In this document: positions 53,101 through 63,360 of the stretch, in pieces | Layout of the letters: every line of letters starts with the position of its first letter | How positions within the stretch are numbered: position 1 is the first letter of the stretch | Assembly: GCA_905221605.1 (NCBI GenBank) | Contig: CAJNDS010000228.1 | Coordinates: 1-64,000, forward strand | Source of the DNA: Symbiodinium natans | Lineage: Eukaryota > Sar > Dinophyceae > Suessiales > Symbiodiniaceae | DNA: 64,000 nucleotides | Direction of reading: 5' to 3' | Notes under the pieces: model-generated | The model's input: only the letters and a program-made list of their open reading frames with translations | What the model was told of the DNA's origin: nothing | Databases searched by the model: none | Program-made: the position numbers and the translations under genes

Positions 53101-56100
53101 GTAGAGAGCACTCGAAAGGACCCCAGAAAACTTAAGGGGAGGCGTGGGTCCCTAGGGCTCGTTCGGTTTGAGGTTTAGGGTTTAGGGTTTAGGGTTTAGG
53201 GTTTAGGGTTTAGGGTTCAGGGTTTCGGGTTTCGGGTTTCGGGTTCAGGGTTTTGGGTTCAGGGCGTTTACACTTGTAGGGCCTGAGATGGGGTTCGGGA
53301 AGTTTAGGGTCCGGGTCATGGGGTTCAGTGGCTTAGGGGCCTAGAAGGGGCTTGAGGTTGAGGGCCTGACAGGGTTTGGGCAGTTCAGGGGGGCCTCCAG
53401 GCTTCGAGCTTATCGGGTTTAGAGGGCTTTAGGATTTAGAAGGTTGAGAGAGATTTTCATAAACCCTTAAACCTGAACCCTACCCTAAACCCTAAACCCT
53501 AAACCCTAAACCCTAAACCCTAAACCCTAAACCCTAAACCCTAAACCCTAAACCCTAAACCCTAAACCCTAAACCCTGAACCTAAACCCTAGACCCTAAA
53601 GCCTAAGGGTTGAATAGGGAACTGCAGCTCCGTCTGTTGCAGGCCAGGGCAAGTCGTCTGTGGTCACAGTAGTGGCAGCGAAACCTCGCCTTGCGAATCC
53701 GAGTCCCGGACTAGGGTTTAGGGTTAGGGTTTTAGGGTTTAGGGTGGAAAAAATGTGGTGCCGGAGAATGTGGTTGCTCGGCTTGGGCCGAATCATCAGT
53801 CGGTCATTCTTCTTCGGTCCCGGGCCCGAAAGCTCTGTTAACATGGAAACTTTGGGCCCATGGGTGGGGGCTTTCCACGTTGGGGATTGAGACAGCGAAG
53901 ATTTTCGATCCGATGGCGCAAGCGGCGGCACGGGCATGGAAAGCTGCATTAGCCCACCGCGACGTCTTTCCTTTAGGAGACCGCGCGCGTGCACCGCGGA
54001 AGAGAATTCGGCCGTGGAGTCCTCGTTTTCGGGTTCAGGCTCTTAGGGCTTCTGGCTTCATAGCCTTGGGGTGGAGTTTAGAACCCCCTCAACTCCCGAA
54101 CCCTAAACCCTAAACCCTAAACCCTAAACCCTAAACCCTAAACCCTAAACCCTAAACCCTAAACCCTAAACCCTGAACCCTGAACCCTAAACCCTAAACC
54201 CTAAGCCTAGGCTTGGGGCCCCGAGCTCCAAAGCCCGCCCTTTCGCGCCTGGAACCCCGTGTACTTCATCAGCTCCAGCTTGGCCCAGTGGTCCTGAGCC
54301 ACGCAAGAACTGATGTCGAGCTTCCGGTTTAGGGTTGGGGTTTAGGGTTTAGGGTTTAGGGTTTAGGGTTTAGGGTTTAGGGTTTAGGGTTTAGGGTTTA
54401 GGGTTTAGGGTTTAGGGTTTAGGGTTTAGGGTTTAGGGTTTAGGGCTTAGAGCTTAGGGGTTAGGGTTTAGGGTTAGGGTTTAGGGTTTAGGGCTTAGGG
54501 CCCAGGGCTTAGGGTTGCATTTCGCGGCTGGCACAGCCTGATGTAGAGCCTTCCTGCCCAATATGAGGCCCCCAACAACCCTCGAGCTCGGCTTTGCTTG
54601 GACCTGTAGTAGCTGGTTGGGGGGGGGGGGGGGGGAGGGGGGGGGGGGGTTGGTAGTAGGTCCCTCCCCCCCCCCCCCCCCCCCCCCCCGCCCCCCAAAA
54701 AACAAAACAAAACAAAAAACGAACAAGCCAAAACACAACTTCAACCCTAACCCCCCACCCAGCCCAACCCCCCCCAACAAAAAACCCACCACAGGCATCC
54801 GGAAAGTCCCGAGGCCTCCCGGTCCCTCAGGAGCTCAAAGAGGCACTGCAGGGCAACCTCGTGGTTGTTTCTCAGTTTCGGGGTTTCGGGGTTTAGGGAA
54901 TGAGGAACTCGGAAATGAGGGACCCCTATATGATCCCTTAAAGGGTATATATAGGGCCCGGATGCCCTCATTCCCTACTAAGAACCAGAGGGCCTAGTGG
55001 TGAAGGGTCCTTTGGGGGGCTCGGGGGTTAAAAGGGTCTGGGCTGCGACCTTCCAAAACGATGCCAAAGGGGTTTCCTTTCGGGTTCAGGGTTTAGGGTT
55101 CGTGTTTAGGGTCTATAGCGTTTAGGGTTTAAGGTTTAGGGTCTATAGGGTTCAGGGTTTAGGGTTAGGGGTTTAGAGGGTTTAGGGTTCCTGGGGCTTG
55201 GGAGGGTGGGGCTTGGACAATTAGGGTTTGGGAGAGGTTTGGATGACTTCGGGCAGTGTAGGAGGCCTTTTGGCTTAGGGAAACTTGGGGGGTTTAGGGT
55301 TCCGGGTTTAGTCAATGCAAGACCCCCCCCCCCCCCCCCCGCCCACCGAAACAGCCACGCCAAGATGCGCTCCTTACTGCTTGCAACCCTGTTCCCTCTG
55401 GTTAAGAATCTTAAGCCCCACCTCGGTCAAGAACACAAAAGGAGCAACCAACAGGCGCGACAAGCGTCCCCATAACGCAACCTCTCGTTATTGCTAGTTG
55501 GTTTTGGCGGGTTTGAGGAGATACCCTAGACCCTAAACCCTTAGTAGTAAGACAGCTCCAGGCAACCCCAGCCTTTAGTTTCGGTTGCGGGTTGAAGGTA
55601 AAAACCCTCTGCACCCCAAAATCTAGAGACAAATACAACATATTGGTGGGCTTAGCTTAGCGCTTTTCAGGCTTGTGGGTTTAAGGGCTGAGCTGTTATG
55701 AAACCAGGCCAGCTGCCAAAACCGCAGGAGGTGGGTTTCCTTCATTGCCAGAATCCCCGAATGAACACTCAAGATCTACACTCACCAAAGACCACAGTAC
55801 AAAACCTACTTGGTCTAGATAAAGCCCCACCTAGTAAAGCCTGAAAGCGAAACCCAAGGCCCTAAACCCTAAACCCTAAACCCTAAACCCTAAACCCTAA
55901 ACCCTAAACCCTAAACCCTAAACCCTAAACCCTAAACCCTAAACCCCAAACCCTACTAAACCCCAAAAAACTCTGAACCGCAAGCCCGCGGAGCTTCCTC
56001 ATTCCCTCCATCCAGCCTGGCGCTCGAGCCCTTCCCAATTCGAGGGCAGCGCCACCTCAGGTTGATACTTCCCTAAACCCTAAACCCTAAACCCTAAACC

Positions 56101-58592
56101 CTAAACCCTAAACCCTAAACCCTAAACCCTAAACCCTAAACCCTAAACCCTAAACCCTAAACCCTATAGACCCTAAACCCTAAACCCGAAACCCTCCCCC
56201 CTGCTACGCAATCTGCCCCCTCCCCCCCCCGGTTTCAAAAACCACAAATCCTAAACCCCAATCCCCAAAACCCTAAACTTGGGATGCTCCCCCTTGTACT
56301 AGCACCTTATGCTAACAGCTCTCTTGATAGTTGTTCTAGTAACCCCCCATCTTGATCCGTGACTCTTATCTTAGGAAACGGAGGGAACATCCGTAAACCC
56401 TAAACCGAGAACGGGGCTGTTGTGGCCTCGAGATGCCGCCTTGGGCTTGGGATGTGGGGTTTAGGTTTTAGGGCTTAGGGCTTAGGGTTTAGGGTTTAGG
56501 GTTTAGGGGTTAGGGGGTTTAGGGGTTTAGGGGTTTAGGGGTTTAGGGGTTTAGGGGTTTAGGGGTTTAGGGGTTTGTTGGCTGTCCAGTAGGGCTCCGG
56601 ATGTTCGGGGGATTGACCTGCACGACAGGACCCTTTGGGAGGGGGGAGGGGGTGTTCGAGAACAGTGCTACAGTACATGATTCCTCATTGTCACCGCCAA
56701 AAAAACACCCGAACCGTAAGGGGTGGGCACTACTACGCTAGGGAATCGGGAATGAGAGAGAACTAGGTACTTTGGACATCCCCGTATTATACCCTTTGAG
56801 GGATTCTATAGCGAGCCAAATTCCATCATTCGCCATATACTCAGAACGTGTAGGCAAATGGAACCTGGAGGAAGGCTGGAGGGGTTCTGGAATTTTTGGT
56901 TGAGGGATGAGGACTTCACGCTTTGGGGTTCGTGGGGTTTATGGGGTTTATGGTGTTGATGAGTTTAGTGGATTTGACATAAGTTGGGTCATGCGTAGGG
57001 CTGAAGTGTTTAGACAAGATAACACTTTCCCTAAACCCTAAACCCTAAACCCTAAACCCGAAATCCAAAAACCTGACCCAGCAACCCTGTGCTGGCCTGG
57101 AAGACAGGTCCCTGCTAAAGGGCCCGTGCTACCCCAAACCCTGAACCTTAAACCCCTAAACCCCTAAACCCCTAAAGCCCCAAAATGCCTGAGATCAGCT
57201 GGAGCAGACGCGAAGTCCTGCAGATCGGAGCACTCAAGTTGAGGGGCTCCAGGGGTTTAGGGCTTAGGGTTTAAGTTTGGGGCTTCAGGGTTTGAGGTCC
57301 TAGGGTTGCAGGGTTGCAGGGTTTTTCGGGCTTCAGGGCGTGGGGTTTTAGGGGCTTGCGTCTTCGGGGGTTGGGGTTTAGGGATGAGGGCCTGGGCTTC
57401 AGGTATCAGCGCATATGGGGGAGGGGGGGGGGGGGGGGGGGGGGGGGGTTTGCGGTATAGGGCTTAGTAGGTTAAGCTGCTGGGGGTGTTATAAGTTTGC
57501 TGGAACTTCTGTACGGAATTATATCTAAGGAAGCTCTTGTTCCTTCAAGGGGGTGTGTAAGGTATCTACGTCCCTAGTCAATGTTTTGTTTCGTGCGCCT
57601 GACGCCTGATGCCCAGCCTGCAATGCCATCTGACGCCTGATGCTCAACACCCATACCTGCCCCTAAACCCTAAACCCTAAACCCTAAACCCTAAACCCCC
57701 CTAAACCCTAAACCCGAAACCCTAACCCCTGCAATGCCACTTATAGCTCCTGCAGGGCAGCAACGAATTTGCGGCTCAGAGATGTCAGCTTCAACCTGCC
57801 AAGCTGGAAGTCTTTCATCGCAACTTTGGCGGCAGCGATCCGCGGCATCGGTACTTGGTGCAACCATGCTATCATCTCTGGCTGGTTGAATTTCTTCTCT
57901 TTGGGCTTCCGGAGTAAGGTGCCCAGATATGTCTCTGCGAATGCAAAATCCGGCTTGATGCCGAAGTCCTTCATGGTTGCATAAGCATTAGTCAGCTTCT
58001 CAACTGGAGCTGTTTTGTAGGCTCCAACCAGGCACGTGAACACGGCAATATCGGGCTGCAGCTCGAGATCCAGCAGCAGCCCGAAAAGAAAGTCTGCCGC
58101 ATGATGCGTGCTTCCGGAGGCTTCCCAGCAAGCGCGCATGGCCGAAGTGATGTGGCCGACATTGATTTCAACACCGGAACTGTTCATCTGATCCAACACC
58201 TGCGCAGCTGTCTCTATGTCGCCCTGCATCGCCGCAGCTTCTATGCGAGCAGCAGCAAGTAGCTTGTCGAGTCTTGCCAGATACCCTTGACCATATCTGG
58301 ATCACCTAGTTTCGCGAAAAGCTTCACCGCCGTGGCATACAATGGCGCATCTTTTCCAATTTGGGAATCACAGAGTTGTTGATACACACGCGCGCCTTCC
58401 TTATACTGGCTACAGATATATGCACTATGCATGACTGCGTGGAATACAGGAAGATCTCTGCCAGTATAGCGTGCAAACGTTCGTTTAACTTGCATCCAGT
58501 CTCCTTGGCGCCCTGCGGCGGTAATCTTTGAAAGAACCCAGTCATCAGCACGCAAGGGGCAGACGATACTCTGCCGGGCCGCGGTCCGGCAG
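50181..58592 (-). CDS. PPR protein with CxxC segment and basic/acidic tail
   Basis: Pentatricopeptide proteins bind organellar RNA through helical pairs. The long exon 57750-58592 holds about seven such pairs (e.g. APLYATAVKLFAKLGDPDMV; PDIAVFTCLVGAYKTAPV). A frame break near 58240 is repaired by one extra G in the TGG of GIW. Phase-matched exons continue the protein: 57189-57217, 56427-56439 (13 bp), 56017-56055, 54249-54293 (DHWAKLELMKYTGFQ), 53645-53689 (ARFRCHYCDHRRLAL), 52526-52582, 51324-51459 (VQRLNRDRNDDELARLLKKH), 50913-50977 and 50181-50237 (DPTAELGSDDEPGID, TGA). The last donor is GT, the first is GA and the other seven are GC. Without these joins the PPR exon would end at a TAA at 57741. 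The 5' part is incomplete: an in-frame TGA near 58600 means an upstream exon is needed. Short exons make the tail model provisional. Confidence 0.65.
51499..51640. mobile_element. Possible inverted-repeat element with TTGCTTAAGAA ends
   Basis: TTGCTTAAGAAGCCCCCC at the left and GGGGGTTCTTAAGCAA at the right, about 130 bp apart. It lies just upstream of PPR-gene exon 51324-51459. One copy only. Confidence 0.65.
51813..51921. mobile_element. GGGGGTTTACGAAAAT-family element
   Basis: G-rich left end GGGGGGGGGGGTTACGATAG and right end ATTTTCGTAAACCCCC. It lies between PPR-gene exons 52526 and 51459. Confidence 0.65.
53480..53578. repeat. CCCTAAA array
   Basis: About fourteen units in the intron between PPR-gene exons 53645 and 52582. 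TTTAGGG tracts lie at 53172-53218 and 52603-52675. Confidence 0.9.
54337..54475. repeat. Longest TTTAGGG array of the window
   Basis: About nineteen units with a few variants near the end, right of PPR-gene exon 54249-54293. A CCCTAAA array (54100-54205) lies on its other side. Confidence 0.9.
54618..54692. repeat. Poly-G then poly-C inverted tract
   Basis: Two G-runs followed 20 bp later by a C-run of about 27, able to fold on themselves. It lies in a PPR-gene intron. Confidence 0.85.
54893..54985. mobile_element. TTAGTAGGGAATG-family element
   Basis: Ends TTAGGGAATGAGGAACTCGG and CCTCATTCCCTACTAAGAAC; core CCCTTAAAGGGTATATATAG, as in the copy at 30232. Confidence 0.7.
55860..56166. repeat. 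Two CCCTAAA arrays around a PPR-gene exon
   Basis: 55860-55945 and 56074-56166 are nearly perfect arrays of the same polarity on each side of exon 56017-56055. Confidence 0.9.
56279..56392. mobile_element. Inverted-repeat element, GGGATGTTCCCCC family
   Basis: TTGGGATGCTCCCCCTTGTA at the left and GGAGGGAACATCC at the right. The middle is longer and more diverged than in the other copies. It lies just left of the 13-bp PPR exon. Confidence 0.6.
56512..56577. repeat. Variant octamer array TTTAGGGG
   Basis: About eight units with four G instead of three. Confidence 0.85.
57422..57448. repeat. Poly-G tract
   Basis: About 25 G with no accompanying element, between PPR-gene exons 57750 and 57217. 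Confidence 0.85.
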
Positions 58593-58837
58593 ACGGCTTC
58601 TCAGACGTAGACGCGACACATGCTTCAGGCCAACCGAACTTACTGGGTATAAGGAGGGACCCCTAGAAGGGGCGTTTTAATCTTATTCCCCTATATAACC
58701 CCTATAGTTTCCTTAGATAGTCCCTGTGTACCGAAGTAGCCCCTAAACAACCCCGGTCCCTTATAAGGGTCCTTGAGTCCCCTGTTGACACATGCTGCCA
58801 TGCCAACCTAACACTTGCAAGGGATCTTGGGGCTTAT

Positions 58838-58957
58838 TTGGAGGTTCATGGGTACTTAAAACCCTAATTATAAGTCTACTCATAGCCTATTTAGAGGACT
58901 TAGGGGACGTATAAGTGCAGTTGAAATTGGGGTTACAAGTACCCTGAACATCCTGGT
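58838..58957. mobile_element. Inverted-repeat element, CTTGGAGGTTCATGGG family
   Basis: TTGGAGGTTCATGGGTACTT at the left and AGTACCCTGAACATCCTGG at the right, interior as in the copy at 33550. It lies upstream of the PPR exon. Confidence 0.75.
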
Positions 58958-59107
58958 AGGGTTTAGAGGTTCGGGGAGTTCAGCTGAGAGCTTAGTTTCA
59001 GTTGGACATACACCGACAGTCACGAACACCGAACAACAACAAAAGCCCCTCAGCAACGACCTCAAGATACCCTGTTGACGCTGGCACCCCAAATCCACAA
59101 TTCCCAA

Positions 59108-59182
59108 AACCCAAAACCCAAAACCCAAAACCCAAAACCCAAAACCCAAAACCCAAAACCCAAAACCCAAAACCCAAAACCC
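59108..59182. repeat. Variant array CCCAAAA
   Basis: Ten or eleven perfect CCCAAAA heptamers that change abruptly to CCCTAAA at 59180. Confidence 0.88.
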
Positions 59183-60965
59183 TAAACCCTAACCCTAAAC
59201 CCTAAACCCTAAACCCCAAATACACCCGGCATTCTACAGTCCTCCAAGGCATCCTCGCCATGGATGCAGATGGTACGAAACCGCGAGAACCTGCCATGCC
59301 ATCAGGGTTCAGGGTTTAGGGTTTAGGGTTTAGGATTTAGGGTTTAGGGCCACCCAGCCAAAACAAGCGCCGGAAGCTGCATGCAACGGTTGATCTTAAC
59401 TATGGGTTTTTAGGGGGAGGGGGGAGTCTTTGCTGAAGATGATAGTCCTATACAGCTCAGAGTACTTAAACCAGTTTAAAACTTAAGCTGTGCATGTCTG
59501 CACTGCCCGAACCCTAAACCCTAAACCCTAGACCCTAAACCCCTCAACCCTAAACCCGAAGCCAACTTCGCCGGAGACACAGCAGCGGATGCACCTGCCT
59601 CAGCGCGCCGTTCGCAACCCCCCCTGGTCTCTAAGTGTAGCTTCCTTGTCCCTTCTATATGGTCCCCTTCTTCCAAGGGTTCAAGTATGGGCCCGTGGGC
59701 CTTATAGAGTATATAGGAGGTATATAAGAGTTCCCCAGATGAGGGCCGGGAAGGGCTTCGGGTTCAGGGTTCAGGGTTTAGGGTTCAGGGTTCAGGGTCT
59801 AGGGTTTAGAGTTTAGGTTTAGGGTTTAGGGTTTAGGGTTTAGGGTTTAGGGTTTAGGGTTTAGGGTTTAGGGGAAGGGGCCATGTAAGAAGATAGTCCA
59901 GGTCTTGGGTCGTGGAAGGTCGACTATGCCTCGCACGGGGCTTGCTTGGGTACTCTTTGAGTCCATGTGTGTCCCACTTGCGTTGGGGTTAGGGTTTAGG
60001 GTTTAGGGTTTAGGGTTTCGGGTTTAGGGTTTAGGGTTTAGGGTTTAGGGTTTAGGGTTTAGGGATAAGGGTTTAGGGGTTAGGGGTTAGGGTTTAGGGG
60101 TTAGGGCTTGGGGTTTAGAGTTTAAGGTAATTGAGCATTCTGGAGGGCAGGCGTGGACACGGGACATGCTGGGCCGCAGGCTGAAGCGCGGCCTCCAGCA
60201 CTTTCAGCATTCCGCCGGCCACCATCACAGACACATGCCTTGCGGTTTGGCCGGTTTGGGGTTTGGGGTTTGGGGCTTGGGGCTTGGGGTTTGGGGTTTA
60301 CGGTTTAGGGTTGAGGGTTTGAGGTTTAGGGTTGAGGGTTTAAGGTGTAGGTTTAGGGTTGATGGCTTCAGGATTGAGTCATTGAGGTGGGCTTCAGGAG
60401 GGCCCTATAGTAACGGCAAGATCGTTCAAACGAACGTTGATCCGAATCCGGCAGGGCGGATTTTAGGCTTGCAAGGTCTATAGACGAGATGACCTGTGAA
60501 ACCCAGGCTTGCAACTCCGCAAGCCCAGCAACCCTTAGACCCTATGCCTAAATAATCTGAGCCCTAGGACTTAAACAGCTTCCCCCTCAAAAAACACACC
60601 CAGCCCTGAGACCCTGAGCCCTAAGCCCTAAACCCTAGAACCCTAGAACCCTAGAACCCTCGAACCCTAGAACCCTAAACCCCAAGCCCTAAACCCCAAA
60701 CCCAAAACCCTAAACCCCAAACCTCAGTCAACCTTAACACCAAAAACCAAAAACAAAACGCACCCAGCCGCCTCGCCGGGCTGCCGCGCACCACGCGGTC
60801 CCAAGTCTCCTCTGGAGACTGGCACAGCGCCTGTGCACGCAGGGTTTAGGGCTACTAGGGTTTGGCGTCTAGGGCTACTAAGGTTTAGGGTTCAGGGTTC
60901 AGGGTTTATTTCGGGCTTGGGGCCCCTCCAAGACTCAAAGACGACCCAAGGATCCTGCTGATCCG

Positions 60966-61062
60966 GCCCTAAACCCTAAACCCTAAACCCTAAACCCTAA
61001 ACCCTAAACCCTAAACCCTAAACCCTAAACCCTAAACCCTAAACCCTAAACCCTAAACCCTC
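60966..61062. repeat. CCCTAAA array
   Basis: About fourteen perfect units between open islands of the minus-strand gene. Confidence 0.9.
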
Positions 61063-61395
61063 AACTTACTTCTCCAGTAACCAAGGGGAAACAAGGTCAA
61101 GCTTTACTATTCCTACTACATAGGGAAGCCCAAAAGTTTAAAGGTCAAGTGTAGGCTAAGTAGGGCAATTTCACAGCATCCCCAGGTGTGTCGCTTGCAT
61201 CCCCAGGTGTGTGGCTTGTATATACTTTTTTCGGTATAAGTAGCTAGAATAGGAACCCAGAACCAAAAAATAGTAAAGTACTCCAAAACCCTGTATTACA
61301 GGGCTCAGGTAGGGCTTAGGAGAGCTTGCCTGGTGGCTGAAGAAAGCGCTGGCGTATCCATTCGCCTGCGCTGCAGGTCTGGGCCGTGGACGCTA

Positions 61396-61521
61396 CTTGG
61401 AGGTTCAGGGTACTTATAACTCCAATTCTACCTGGACTTATCAGCCCCCGAAGTCCCCTAAATAGGTTACTAAAATAGGTAGACGTATAGTTGTGGTTAG
61501 AAGTACCCATGAACCTCCAAG
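61396..61521. mobile_element. Inverted-repeat element, CTTGGAGGTTCATGGG family
   Basis: CTTGGAGGTTCAGGGTACTT and AAGTACCCATGAACCTCCAA at the ends. Only 16 bp separate it from the other-family element at 61538, and both sit inside open islands of the minus-strand gene. Confidence 0.8.
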
Positions 61522-61537
61522 TCTTGAACGAGACCAG

Positions 61538-61648
61538 TTGGGATGTTCCCCCTGATACTTTGGGTTTCGGGCCTAGGGTTTAGGTCTAGGGGGATTCTAG
61601 CAAGTCCCTAATTTGTAAGGACTGTTAGTATAGGGGGGAACATCCCAA
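61538..61648. mobile_element. Inverted-repeat element carrying a TTTAGG patch
   Basis: TTGGGATGTTCCCCCTGATA and its complement at the ends. About 25 bp of the left core is replaced by GGGTTTCGGGCCTAGGGTTT-type sequence, so telomere-type DNA has entered the element itself. Confidence 0.75.
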
Positions 61649-61902
61649 GAGCCCAGAGCCACGAGAGCTGTGCGGGGGTCGTGGAAAAATTGAGGATCTC
61701 TAGGCTTCCGCGGTCTCTAAGATACGAACCCCATGAAAGTCATCAGCACATACCCTGAAACCGAATGTAGGGACCTGGGGGGGGGGCCTTGCTGTAGTAT
61801 ACAAACATAGGGCCACAGTACAAATACGATTCGCAGTTCAAACCCTAAACCCTAAACCCTAAACCCTAAACCCTAAACCCTAAACCCTAAACCCTAAGCC
61901 CT

Positions 61903-63360
61903 TCAAAACATGTGGCGCTTGGTCGCCTCGGCCCACCGCAGCAGGGGCTCCACGAAGCCCAGCTTATCTGTGGCCGCGTCAAGGGGGGCTCCGGGGCTTC
62001 CGTAGGGTTTCAAGGGCTTGTAGGGGTTATAGGGTTATAGGGTTATAGGGTTTAGGGTTATAGGGTTCTAGGATTTAGGGTTTAGGGTTATAGGGTTATA
62101 GGGTTTTAGGGTTATAGGGTTATAGGGTTCTAGGGTTCTAGGGTTTCGGGTTTCGGGTTTAGGTTAAAGTTCAGGGGCTTCAGGGCATGGAGCTGCTGCC
62201 CACCGACCCCTCGAACAGATTCAATCTCCACCAACACATGGCAGTGAAACGCGTAAACCCCATGCGACCTTGTGTTCAGGCTTTAGGGTGTGGGGTTTAG
62301 GGTTTGGGGTTTAGGGTTTCGGGTAGAAGTCCTTGATTTGATCTGATCGTAGAGCCTAGACTACAAGATGCATGCGGTGAAGCAAAATGGGGGTTTCCGA
62401 AATTAGGGGTCCCTCATTCTGGTCCCTATTGCAAGGGAATCCGCCTATTTGGCCCTTATTTTCGTAAACCCCCAAATCAGTGTCCAGCGAGAGACCAATA
62501 CTCTTCATCATGTACAGTTTAAGGCACATAGTCCTCAAACAGAACAGTTCTAAACACTCTAAGCCCTAAACTGTACAACCCCCAAACCCTAATAAATCCT
62601 AAACCCCAAACCCTACACCCTAAACCCCAAATCCTAAATCCTAAACCCTAAACCCTAAACCCTAAACCCTAAACCCTAAATGAAGAAACCTCTTGTGCTC
62701 CCTGGGTGCTCTGAGCCCTGAGCCCAGCTCGGCGTCCCAGGAGGAGGCCTCCCCTGGCCGCTCTCTCTCTCTTGAGGGGATCAGGGTTTAGGGTTGAGGG
62801 TATTAGGGTTTAGCGTAGTAGGGTTTAGGCTTCGGGTTGTTTTTTTTGTTTACAGGGGGGCGGGGTTTAGGGTTTGGGGTTTAGGGCTTAGGGTTGAGGG
62901 TTTAGGGTATTAGGGTTTAGGCTTCGGCTTGTTTTGTATTTTTACAGGGGGCGGAGTTTGGGGTTTAGGGTTTAGGGTTTAGGGTTTAGGGTTTAGGGCT
63001 ACTAGGGTTTCAGGAGTTTAGGGTTTAGGGCTCCTGAGTCTCGGCGACGGAGGTGCGTGGGCTTCGGCTTTTTTGAAGGGGGCGGGGTTTAGGGTTTAGG
63101 GTTTAATTAGGGTTTAGGGTTTCCCGCCAAGGTGCAACCAGACACTGCATGCAGCAACTGTGAGATCTATAGTTGATGAGTTGTGCTGCCCATGGTCGAG
63201 TTGTCACCGCAACCCCTCAAAACCTAAACCCTAAACCCTAAACCCTAAACCCTAAACCCTAAACCCTAAACCCTAAACCCTAAACTCTCGACTGAAGAAC
63301 TACTCGGGAAGCCCCCGATCCTGCAAGAAGAGGCGCAGCTTCAGAGCCAGACACATCTGA
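61903..63360 (-). CDS. Unidentified gene, C-terminal exons
   Basis: The last exon is about 61903-61967 (or a little longer) and ends KLGFVEPLLRWAEATKRHMF then TGA. Upstream islands: 62165-62250 (FHCHVLVEIESVRGVGGQQL), 62705-62760 (ASSWDAELGSGLRA) and 63300-63360 (MCLALKLRLFLQDRGLPE). All are minus, GC3-rich and set in repeat-filled DNA. I do not recognise a family, and the islands are not proved to be one gene. Confidence 0.45.
62022..62160. repeat. Variant array of GGGTTATA/GGGTTCTA type
   Basis: Octamer-like GGGTTATA units mixed with TTTAGGG, directly upstream in gene sense of the last exon of the right-end gene. Confidence 0.8.
62389..62474. mobile_element. Inverted-repeat element, GGGGGTTTACGAAAAT family
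   Basis: About 86 bp, ends GGGGGTTTCCGAAATTA and TTTTCGTAAACCCCC, with GGGTCCCTCATTCTGGTCCC inside. Relatives occur at 16747-16822, 40609-40707 and 51813-51921. Confidence 0.75.

Larger units (their letters stand above)
59225..61690 (-). other. Open islands upstream of the PPR gene
   Basis: Minus-strand islands with splice-like borders, product unknown: about 59270-59297 (FSRFRTICIHGE), 59560-59632, 59890-59985, 60140-60240 (VSVMVAGGMLKVLEAALQ), 60762-60830 (SPEETWDRVVRGSPARRLG), 61325-61390 (TCSAGEWIRQRFLQPPG) and 61655-61685. They could be 5' exons of the PPR gene or a separate gene. CCCTAAA or TTTAGGG arrays and inverted-repeat elements separate them. I did not test phases here. Confidence 0.4.

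Noticed and set aside
54481-54998. Overlapping Gly-rich and Pro-rich open frames
   Set aside because: They come from the poly-G/poly-C tract on either strand.
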